Origin: Lachnospiraceae bacterium
GTDB lineage: Bacteria; Bacillota_A; Clostridia; Lachnospirales; Lachnospiraceae
Assembly: GCA_009774655.1 (NCBI GenBank)
Contig: VSOD01000113.1
Span: 1-10,127, forward strand
DNA: 10,127 nt
Reading direction: 5' to 3'
Below are positions 1 to 5,707 of this stretch, one piece after another. Under the pieces are notes generated by a model, which was given only the letters and a program-made list of their open reading frames with translations, did not search any database and had not been told where the DNA came from. The first letter of the stretch is position 1; each line of letters starts with the position of its first letter. The position numbers were made by a program, and so were the translations under genes.

Positions 1-64
1 AGTTTATCCTGTGAACTTACCATCACAAATCCTTTCAACTCCTGCTCTTTCACGAAGTCAGTAC
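1..64. other. Left edge, no gene; possible decayed repeat copy
   Basis: No coding sequence or clear signal is visible. Two short pieces resemble parts of the repeat unit that begins at 65: GTGAACTTACCATCA near base 11 looks like its AGTAAACTTACATCA start, and CACGAAGTCAGTACAGTAAA near base 51 looks like its hairpin end. This may be a degenerate copy of the repeat cut by the window edge. The likeness is by eye and weak. Confidence 0.3.
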
Positions 65-221
65 AGTAAACTTACATCCAGCCTGCCGTCGGGCCGGCCG
101 CATGGCCATCCATGCTGTGAAAGTCGAAGACTTTCATAGTAAACTTACATCATGCTCAGCCTGTCGCTTGGCAGGCCGCATGGCCATCCATGCTGTGAAA
201 GTCGAAGACTTTCATAGTAAA
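65..221. repeat. Two tandem copies of a 73-78 bp structured repeat
   Basis: Unit 1 is 65-137 and unit 2 is 138-215; a third unit starts with AGTAAA at 216 and is then lost. A 48-base stretch is identical in both units (96-143 and 174-221). Each unit folds into three hairpins: a variable GC-rich one (81-98 in unit 1, 159-176 in unit 2), a perfect GCATGG-CCAT-CCATGC, and CTGTGAAAGTC-GAA-GACTTTCATAG, which has one wobble pair. The variable hairpin differs in sequence between units but still pairs in both. The array lies downstream of the buk terminator and looks like an intergenic REP- or BIME-like element. Its function is unknown. A frame reading through it (start 102) repeats MAIHAVKVEDFHSK but is not a credible gene. 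Confidence 0.8.
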
Positions 222-260
222 TACCCAGGCCTTGTCCTGTCTCTTAGAATGCATAACAAT

Positions 261-304
261 AAAAAGGGTGTAAAGACCGCCTTCACTGCAACGGCTTCAC
301 ACCC
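261..304 (-). terminator. Intrinsic terminator after buk
   Basis: Read on the minus strand, GGGTGTGAAG-CCG pairs with CGG-TCTTTACACCC (one wobble pair, one bulged base), giving a stem of about 13 pairs followed by TTTTTATTG. It sits 36 bases past the buk stop codon and should end the ptb-buk transcript. Confidence 0.8.
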
Positions 305-339
305 TGTCTATCTCTATTTATCCGGCATACTTTCCTGCC

Positions 340-1407
340 TTAGTATACCATCGCTGCCTCTTCCCCGTTCAGCACGCGCAGTCCGCCCTGTACCAGCGCC
401 AGCAGTTCGTCCTCACCGGGATATACGGTCATGGGAGCGATCCAGCCTGCCTGCTTTTTCAGTCCGTCTACCACCGCCTCATCGTATGCGATACCGCCGG
501 TAACAACGATCTGGTCTACCTTGCCTTCCAGAACACATGCCATGGAACCGATATCCTTCGCCACCTGCCTGATGAATGCAGCGCGCACTTCCTCCGCCTT
601 CGCATCGCCGTCGTCCACCATCTTATCTACGTCGCGCATGTCGTTGGTGCCGCAGTAAGCATTGAAACCGCCGCCGCCTACGATCTTCTTATAGACTTCC
701 TTCTCGGTATACTCTCCGGAGAAACACATCCTGATCAGCGCTCCGCTGGGCACTGCTCCCGCTCTCTCCGGTGAAAAAGCGCCGTCGCCGTCCAGTGCGT
801 TAAACACATCCACTACCTTGCCCTGTCTGTGTGCTCCCACGGAAACACCGCCGCCCATATGTACGACCACCAGATTCAGTGCGCTGTAATCCCTGCCGTT
901 CTCCTTGGCAAAACGCTTCGCTACCGCCTTCTGGTTCAGTGCATGGAACACACTGGTTCTGGGAAGCTCCGGAACGCCGGAATATCTGGAGATGGGTTCC
1001 AGCTCGTCAACTACCACGGGATCCACGATATAAGACGGTGCACCGATGGAATCCCCGATTTCTCTCGCCAGAATACCGCCCAGATTGGAGGCGTGCTGTC
1101 CCTGCTTACCGATCTTCAGATCTTCCAGAAGGTCATCGCTGACTGCATAGGTACCGCCCGGGATCGGCTTTAACATACCGCCGCGGCCTACTACCATATT
1201 CAGGGAGTTGATATCGAACTCCTTCTCTTTCAACAGATTCACGATAATATCCTTACGGAAATCCTTCTGATCCACGATGGATGCATACTGTGCGATCTCT
1301 TCCGTGGAATGCCGCAGTGTCTCTTCAAACAAAAGGGTCTCATCCTCAAACACACCGATCTTGGTGGAAGTGGAACCCGGATTAATGATCAAACTTTTTA
1401 CTGACAT
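340..1407 (-). CDS. buk: Butyrate kinase
   Basis: Cytoplasmic kinase of the acetate kinase family (ASKHA fold). It transfers phosphate from butyryl-phosphate to ADP, giving butyrate and ATP, the last step of the phosphotransbutyrylase route. The 355-residue length is that of known butyrate kinases and shorter than acetate kinase (about 400). Visible motifs are the N-terminal phosphate loop INPGSTSTKIGVF (residues 8-20), VGRGG (73-77), VVHMGGGVSVGAHRQGK (181-197), DGDGAFSPERAG (207-218), the second nucleotide loop VVTGGIAYDE (301-310) and a C-terminal GEDE (331-334). The ATG has AGGAGG nine bases upstream, so the start is firm. It follows ptb after 54 bases with no terminator between them, so the two are one operon. 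Branched-chain 2-ketoacid kinases are close relatives, and the true substrate range could include isobutyrate or valerate. Confidence 0.95.
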   Translation of the reverse strand: MSVKSLIINPGSTSTKIGVFEDETLLFEETLRHSTEEIAQYASIVDQKDFRKDIIVNLLKEKEFDINSLNMVVGRGGMLKPIPGGTYAVSDDLLEDLKIGKQGQHASNLGGILAREIGDSIGAPSYIVDPVVVDELEPISRYSGVPELPRTSVFHALNQKAVAKRFAKENGRDYSALNLVVVHMGGGVSVGAHRQGKVVDVFNALDGDGAFSPERAGAVPSGALIRMCFSGEYTEKEVYKKIVGGGGFNAYCGTNDMRDVDKMVDDGDAKAEEVRAAFIRQVAKDIGSMACVLEGKVDQIVVTGGIAYDEAVVDGLKKQAGWIAPMTVYPGEDELLALVQGGLRVLNGEEAAMVY

Positions 1408-1461
1408 GTTATTTTACCTCCTGTGTCATACAGTCTGCTGTTTCCTGCATTACCTTCGATA

Positions 1462-2382
1462 TTAATTCATCTTGGACAGCGCTTCCGCCATAACTGCGCC
1501 CAGCGCCAGGGAATTCACCTTCGTCTCAAAATCGTCAGAACGGGAAGTGAGGATGACCGGAGCCTTTGTTCCTGTCAGGATATTGCCGTTCTTCACCTTC
1601 GCCGTGTGTACCAGACACTTGTATACCAGATTGCCCGCGTGGATATCCGGGAAAAGAAGCACGTCCGCATCACCAACGATCTTTCTTCCTTCTGCCCCTT
1701 TATGCTTCGCCGCTTCCGGATCGATAGCCAAGTCCAAGGAGAGCGGTCCGTCTACGATACAGCCTGTAAGTTTGCCCTCTTCACACATTTTCGTCAATTC
1801 TTCCGCCTCAACGGTTACCGGCATCTTGGGATTGACAACTTCCACTGCTGCCAGCGGCGCTACCTTGGGATTCGGAATGCCGCATGCATGGCAGACGTCC
1901 ACTGTATTCTCGATGATATGTACCTTATCTTCCAGAGTCGGATAGGTCATGAAAGCCACGTCTGACAGGAAAAGAAGATGATCCACGCCCTCTACCTCAA
2001 ACACGCACACATGGGATAATGCCTTGCCGGTTCTCAGACCTACTTCCTTATCCAGCACGCTCTTTAAGAAAGACTTGGTGTCGATCAGGCCCTTCATATA
2101 CATGTCAGCCTTCCCCTGGTGTACCAGTTCCACCGCCTTAAGGGCCGCCGTATAATCGTCCTTCTCGTCGATGATCTCGAAGCCGCTGATATCCACGTTG
2201 TCTGCTGCCGCCACTTCCCTGATCTTATCTGCGTCGCCGACCAAAACCGCCTCGGCAATGTTCCTCTCCTTCGCTGCCGCTACCGCCTCCAGCACGGCGC
2301 TGTCCTGTGCAACCGCTACCGCCACTTTCTTGACGCTGCACTCGGACACTTTTGATAACAAATCCTCAAAACTCTTACTCAT
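1462..2382 (-). CDS. ptb: Phosphate butyryltransferase
   Basis: Cytoplasmic PTA/PTB-family enzyme converting butyryl-CoA and phosphate to butyryl-phosphate and CoA; Buk then makes ATP from the product. At 306 residues it has the usual length for Ptb. It shows the family blocks YMKGLIDTKSFLKSVLDKE (95-113), LSDVAFMTYP (139-148), DGPLSLDLAID (211-221), DADVLLFPDIHAGNLVYK (238-255) and GTKAPVILTSRSD (271-283). The frame stays open four codons further to a GTG at 2394, but that codon overlaps the AAAGGAG ribosome binding site. The ATG at 2382, 11 bases after AAAGGAG and opening MSKSFEDLLSKV, is therefore preferred. It is the first gene of a ptb-buk operon and is driven by the promoter at 2521-2549 through a structured leader of about 130 bases. 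Confidence 0.95.
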   Translation of the reverse strand: MSKSFEDLLSKVSECSVKKVAVAVAQDSAVLEAVAAAKERNIAEAVLVGDADKIREVAAADNVDISGFEIIDEKDDYTAALKAVELVHQGKADMYMKGLIDTKSFLKSVLDKEVGLRTGKALSHVCVFEVEGVDHLLFLSDVAFMTYPTLEDKVHIIENTVDVCHACGIPNPKVAPLAAVEVVNPKMPVTVEAEELTKMCEEGKLTGCIVDGPLSLDLAIDPEAAKHKGAEGRKIVGDADVLLFPDIHAGNLVYKCLVHTAKVKNGNILTGTKAPVILTSRSDDFETKVNSLALGAVMAEALSKMN

Positions 2383-2426
2383 TTTCCCTTCCACTCCTTT
2401 GTTTTATCATCGTACTGCTGCCTTGT

Positions 2427-2502
2427 AAAAAAAGTAAATCAGCTTCGCAAATTAACTTTGCGGGATCTGCTTCGCAGACTCCTGTAAGCAGATTCACTTT
2501 TT
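2427..2502 (-). other. Three-way-junction RNA element in the ptb leader
   Basis: The outer arms 2429-2445 and 2486-2502 pair over 17 positions with two mismatches, one of them a G-U wobble when read as minus-strand RNA. Inside are two hairpins: CGCAAA-TTAAC-TTTGCG (2446-2462) and GGATCTGC-TTC-GCAGA(C)TCC (2463-2482, one bulged base). On the minus strand the outer arm runs into seven T residues (2433-2427), so the whole has the outline of an intrinsic terminator lying between the ptb promoter and the ptb start. It could be an attenuator, or a MITE-like repeat that landed in the leader; T-runs at both ends suit a mobile hairpin element. No known riboswitch class is recognised. Confidence 0.65.
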
Positions 2503-2520
2503 GGCAGACCCATCGTTAAA

Positions 2521-2549
2521 ATAATAACACTATCGGCTTGAAAAATCAA
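2521..2549 (-). promoter_or_regulatory. Sigma-A promoter of ptb-buk
   Basis: On the minus strand: -35 TTGATT (2549-2544), a 17-base spacer, then -10 TATTAT (2526-2521) preceded by TGT, an extended -10. Five of six bases match the -10 consensus. Transcription would start near 2514, placing the three-way-junction element in the mRNA leader. Confidence 0.75.
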
Positions 2550-2671
2550 ATTATATGTGTATTTTCTGCGTGGCCAACTTCCTGAAAAATCTCTGATTTC
2601 TTTCATCATATCATATAGTCATACAAACCAGACTCACTCCCAAAAATAAAGATGATTTATATGCACATTTA

Positions 2672-2680
2672 TGATAAAAT
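2672..2680 (+). promoter_or_regulatory. Possible extended -10 promoter of the PIN gene pair
   Basis: TGATAAAAT reads as an extended -10 (TGn plus TAAAAT) in an AT-rich stretch; no good -35 is present. If real, transcription starts near 2687 and the ATG at 2671 cannot be the start of the PIN gene. Confidence 0.35.
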
Positions 2681-2736
2681 TATCTCATAATCAACTTATT
2701 ATCTTTAACGATCATATGTCAATCGTTGGAAGTGAT

Positions 2737-3207
2737 GTGAAACCATTGAAAATTTATCTCGATATGTGCTGCTATAACAGACCATACGACGATCAAAGCC
2801 AACTGAAAATATTTCTGGAAACACAATCCAAGCTGCATATCCAGGCCTTGATCAGGGATAAGAAACTTAAATTAATCACATCATATATGCTGCGATATGA
2901 ATGCAGCAATAATCCATTTGAAATGCGTCGCAATACAATTTTAGACTTTATTCGTGAAAATACTTACGCATATGTAGGTGACGAACGTAAAATGCTTATA
3001 GAAGCAAAAGCTGCTGAAATCATGCAGACCGGGGTCAAATTTAAAGATGCCTGTCATGTAGCTTCCGCAGTTTATGCAAAATGTGAATACTTTATCTCTA
3101 CCGATAAGCGATTACTAAAATATAAAAGCGAAGCAATAAAGATGGTTTCACCGATCGAATTCATTATAGAAATGGAGGAAACGCTATATGATGGAAAGCA
3201 TGACTGA
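2737..3207 (+). CDS. PIN-domain protein, probable VapC-like toxin
   Basis: Small PIN-domain protein, a fold of metal-dependent RNases found in VapC toxins. The order of acidic residues fits: Asp in IYLDMCCYNRP (close to the start), Glu in MLRYECSNN, Asp in FKDACHVASAV, and Asp in FISTDKRLLKY near the C-terminus. The frame is open from 2671 (178 residues), but 2671 lies inside a possible promoter, and PIN proteins normally begin just before the first beta-strand. GTG at 2737 with GGAAG four bases upstream gives 156 residues; ATG 2716 and TTG 2746 are alternatives. The gene is visibly richer in A/T, also at third codon positions, than the ptb and purH genes beside it, and faces the opposite way, suggesting an acquired islet. 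Its last 20 bases overlap the next gene. RNase activity and toxicity are inferred from the family. Confidence 0.75.
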   Translation: MKPLKIYLDMCCYNRPYDDQSQLKIFLETQSKLHIQALIRDKKLKLITSYMLRYECSNNPFEMRRNTILDFIRENTYAYVGDERKMLIEAKAAEIMQTGVKFKDACHVASAVYAKCEYFISTDKRLLKYKSEAIKMVSPIEFIIEMEETLYDGKHD

Positions 3208-3415
3208 AATTATGAACAAGGGGATGAAATGTTTGACGCAGCATCTGGGAAGTATAGAAGCAGAACAATTCATTTCCATTATTATCCGCGAAAAATTCGA
3301 CTATACAAAATGGCAGAGAGAATATTTTGACGCAAAAACCCCCGAAGCGATCAGCAATGAAGCGTCCCTGTTCGAAAAATCTCATCCATTTACCGGCGAG
3401 GCGATTCGCTTATAA
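3188..3415 (+). CDS. Small protein overlapping the PIN gene, candidate antitoxin
   Basis: A 75-residue soluble protein with no domain I can name; it looks mostly helical, with a charged, aromatic middle (REKFDYTKWQREYFDAK). The start is well supported: GGAGG at 3174-3178 lies nine bases before the ATG, inside the end of the PIN gene, and the two frames overlap by 20 bases. Overlap and likely translational coupling are typical of toxin-antitoxin pairs, although here the putative toxin comes first, the reverse of usual vapBC order. No ribbon-helix-helix or AbrB motif is seen, so the antitoxin role rests only on position. It could instead be an unrelated partner protein. Confidence 0.6.
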   Translation: MMESMTEIMNKGMKCLTQHLGSIEAEQFISIIIREKFDYTKWQREYFDAKTPEAISNEASLFEKSHPFTGEAIRL

Positions 3416-3464
3416 AACGGGAAAAAGATCGCTCATACAACTGAAATCAAGACCATAACCACTG

Positions 3465-3508
3465 AAAAATGCCATTGCATGAAGAAATATCTCCATGCAA
3501 CGGCATTT
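3465..3508 (-). terminator. Intrinsic terminator after purH, between convergent genes
   Basis: The arms 3467-3481 and 3494-3508 pair over 15 positions; the single mismatch becomes a G-U wobble in minus-strand RNA. On the minus strand the stem ends in TTTTT (3469-3465), so it best serves purH, which ends 38 bases away. On the plus strand the tail (ATTTCATTTATCC) is poorer, but it may also stop the PIN-pair transcript arriving from the left. Confidence 0.8.
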
Positions 3509-3546
3509 CATTTATCCTGTTTTACTTTGTTCTGCTGTTTCCTGTT

Positions 3547-4728
3547 TTAATGATGGAACAGTCTGATTCCCGTAAAGCACATGGTCATACCGTACTTGTC
3601 ACAGGTCGCGATCACATTATCATCGCGCACGGAACCGCCCGGCTGCGCCACATATTTCACACCGCTTCTGTGGGCACGCTCGATGTTGTCACCGAAGGGG
3701 AAGAATGCGTCAGACCCCAGCGCCACATCAGTCATCTCATTCAGCCACTCCCTCTTCTCTTCCGCCGTAAAGACTTCCGGCTTCACCTTGAAGATCTTCT
3801 GCCATGCGCCGTCCGCCAGCACGTCCATGTAATCCTCACCGATATACAGATCGATGGAATTATCTCTGTCGGCCCGTCCGATGCCGTCCACAAACTGCAG
3901 GCCAAGCACCTTAGGCGCCTGCCGCAGGAACCAGTTGTCCGCCTTGGATCCCGCCAGCCTCGTGCAGTGGATCCTGGACTGCTGCCCGGCCCCGATACCG
4001 ATAGCCTGTCCGCCCTTCACATAACATACGGAATTGGACTGCGTATATTTCAGCGTGATCATGGCGATCGCCAGATCGATCTTCGCCTGCTCCGGCAGCT
4101 CCTTTGCTTCCGTCACGACATGGTTAAAAAAGTCATCATCAATCTTCAATTCGTTTCTGCCCTGCTCGAAGCTGATGCCAAATACCTGTTTCACCTCTGT
4201 CGGTGCAGGCACATAGCTTTCATCGATCTCGATCACGTTATAAGCGCCCTTTTTCTTCGCCTTCAGGATCTCCAGCGCCTCCGGCTCATAGCCCGGTGCG
4301 ATCACACCGTCAGACACTTCCCGCTTAATGATCCTGGCGGTCGCCACATCACACACATCCGACAGAGAAATAAAATCCCCGAAGGAGCTCATTCTGTCCG
4401 CTCCTCTGGCTCTCGCGTAGGCATTGGCCAGCGGCGTAAACTCCATATCCAGATCGTCCACCCAGTAGATCTTCTTCTCCACCTCCGTAAGCGGCAGGCC
4501 CACCGCCGCTCCCGCAGGAGACACATGTTTAAAAGAAGCCGCTGCCGGAATCCCGGTCGCTTTCTTTAACTCCTTCACCAACTGCCATCCGTTAAAAGCA
4601 TCCAGAAAATTGATGTACCCCGGCTTCCCGTTCAGCACCCTGATCGGCAGCTCACTGCCGTCCGCCATATAAATGCGGGACGGTTTCTGATTCGGATTAC
4701 AGCCGTATTTCAATTCCAGTTCATTCAT
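3547..4728 (-). CDS. purH: AICAR formyltransferase, PurH lacking the cyclohydrolase domain
   Basis: Transfers a formyl group from 10-formyl-THF to AICAR to give FAICAR, the ninth step of IMP synthesis. The 393-residue protein matches only the AICARFT part of bifunctional PurH (about 515 residues): it opens directly with LELKYGCNPNQKP and has no N-terminal MGS-like IMP cyclohydrolase domain. Key elements are SFKHVSPAGAAVG (65-77) with the Lys-His pair of the active site, YTQSNSVCYVKGGQAIGIGA (228-247), SDAFFPFGDNIERA, the YVAQPGGSVRDD loop and the RLFHH C-terminus usual for PurH. The longer frame starts at GTG 4737, only two bases past AAAGGATT. ATG 4728 (MNELELKYG) is 11 bases past AAAGGA and is preferred. 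PurO upstream supplies the missing cyclohydrolase. Confidence 0.92.
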   Translation of the reverse strand: MNELELKYGCNPNQKPSRIYMADGSELPIRVLNGKPGYINFLDAFNGWQLVKELKKATGIPAAASFKHVSPAGAAVGLPLTEVEKKIYWVDDLDMEFTPLANAYARARGADRMSSFGDFISLSDVCDVATARIIKREVSDGVIAPGYEPEALEILKAKKKGAYNVIEIDESYVPAPTEVKQVFGISFEQGRNELKIDDDFFNHVVTEAKELPEQAKIDLAIAMITLKYTQSNSVCYVKGGQAIGIGAGQQSRIHCTRLAGSKADNWFLRQAPKVLGLQFVDGIGRADRDNSIDLYIGEDYMDVLADGAWQKIFKVKPEVFTAEEKREWLNEMTDVALGSDAFFPFGDNIERAHRSGVKYVAQPGGSVRDDNVIATCDKYGMTMCFTGIRLFHH

Positions 4729-4764
4729 GAATCTCACAATCCTTTCTCAGTCCTGACTTCCGGC

Positions 4765-4836
4765 AACAGTTTCACCTTTTGTCTTCACTGTTACAATCAT
4801 CCGGCAGGCATACACCGCTGCATGCCCGACCGGATG
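4765..4836 (-). other. Two hairpins in the purO-purH gap
   Basis: The 114 bases between purO and purH hold a long hairpin (4798-4804 CATCCGG with 4830-4836, extended inward by GGCAT/ATGCC) and a second one (4765-4770 AACAGT with 4787-4792). Neither is followed by a U-run on either strand, so they are not simple terminators. In the purO-purH transcript they could act in mRNA processing or stability, or in separating translation of the two genes. Confidence 0.55.
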
Positions 4837-4842
4837 GATCTC

Positions 4843-5556
4843 TTACTGATTCTTATTGATGATACGCGTCTCATACTTTCCGCTCTCAATCTCGATAAAT
4901 CTGACAAACAGCGAAACTTTATTCTCCTCGTTCAGATTCTCCCAGATCATCTGCGTAAAGCTGTCGATATCGCCTTCCACACCGACCAGCTTCGGCTCAC
5001 CCTCAAAGCTCGGCAGCGGATTGCCGTCCCCCATATAAGTATGGATAAACCGCCCTTCACCTGCCAGCGGATTCTCGTAAGCAAACGTAAAACGGTTGCA
5101 GCATGCCGGATCGCCATTGTTGCTCTTTAAAATAGACATGGCGTAATTGTATCCGCCATTTTCCAGATGCATGATCCCTGAAATACGCGGCGTATAGTTT
5201 GGCCCGTCCGGCTCAAACTCCCTGGTGCGCAGCGCCTGCTCAAAGGTCTGCTGCCTGTCCATCAGCTCATAGATGGTATCCGTCTGATCGCCGTTGGTGA
5301 CGATCGTCTTATTGCCCAGCACCCGCACCGGAGCATAGATGATCAGACTGGGATCTTCCAGTTTGGAAGGATCGAACGCCTGTGTTCTGATTCCCGTACC
5401 GTCCTCCACGAAGATCCGGTTCCTGCTGTTTACGCTTCTTCCCATAATGAAATAAGCCGTCACCGCATATTTCCCGTCCGCGGATTTCCCGATCACGATC
5501 CCCCTTCCGGGATAGCTGTTGCCGGAAAGCTCCTTCGCCAAAGATTTCTTTTCCAT
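4843..5556 (-). CDS. purO: IMP cyclohydrolase, PurO family
   Basis: Closes the ring of FAICAR to give IMP, the last step of de novo purine synthesis. The 237-residue protein resembles archaeal PurO (about 200 residues): YPGRGIVIG (15-23), AYFIMGRSVNSRNR (34-47), TIVTNGDQTDTIYE (84-97) and NYTPRISGIM (120-129) follow the order of conserved blocks recalled from the Methanothermobacter enzyme. It is unrelated to the cyclohydrolase domain of bacterial PurH, and its neighbour encodes a PurH without that domain, so context and sequence agree. The extra length lies mainly in the C-terminal half. The ATG at 5556 has only a distant AAGAAAGG about 16 bases upstream, so initiation may be weak or the start slightly different. 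It lies 151 bases after guaB with no convincing terminator between. Confidence 0.88.
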   Translation of the reverse strand: MEKKSLAKELSGNSYPGRGIVIGKSADGKYAVTAYFIMGRSVNSRNRIFVEDGTGIRTQAFDPSKLEDPSLIIYAPVRVLGNKTIVTNGDQTDTIYELMDRQQTFEQALRTREFEPDGPNYTPRISGIMHLENGGYNYAMSILKSNNGDPACCNRFTFAYENPLAGEGRFIHTYMGDGNPLPSFEGEPKLVGVEGDIDSFTQMIWENLNEENKVSLFVRFIEIESGKYETRIINKNQ

Positions 5557-5608
5557 ATAATAAATAACCGTGCCTTTCTTCCCTGTATTTTCAGTACCCT
5601 ACGCTATT

Positions 5609-5697
5609 CCGGAAGAATCGCTCCAGGCGCACCGAACGCTCCCTGTGAGCCTTCCGGGCAAAAATCCAGACTTTCATTGGCCGCATGTTGCGCGGCC
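5609..5697 (-). other. Two hairpins in the guaB-purO gap
   Basis: 5609-5657 forms a long interrupted hairpin: CCGGAAG pairs with CTTCCGG (5651-5657), then GCTC (5620-5623) with GAGC (5647-5650) and CAGG (5624-5627) with CCTG (5642-5645). 5679-5697 forms GGCCGC-ATGTTGC-GCGGCC. On the minus strand neither stem runs into a U-tract, so guaB transcripts may read on into purO; the GC-rich stem could be a weak terminator or a 3'-end stabiliser for guaB. No known riboswitch is recognised. Confidence 0.55.
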
Positions 5698-5707
5698 GTT
5701 TCGTCTT

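Noticed and set aside
102..503. Plus-strand open frame of 133 codons with a repeated MAIHAVKVEDFHSK segment
   Set aside because: It reads through the tandem DNA repeat, the buk terminator and the end of buk in antisense. The protein repeat is a by-product of the DNA repeat, there is no ribosome binding site, and it overlaps the firm buk gene.
2382..2394. Longer ptb starting at GTG 2394
   Set aside because: That GTG overlaps the AAAGGAG ribosome binding site. ATG 2382 is correctly placed after it.
3469..4569. Plus-strand open frame of 366 codons
   Set aside because: It lies antisense to purH and starts inside the purH terminator stem. Its His/Arg/Leu-rich composition is typical of the reverse strand of a GC-rich coding region, and it has no recognisable domain.
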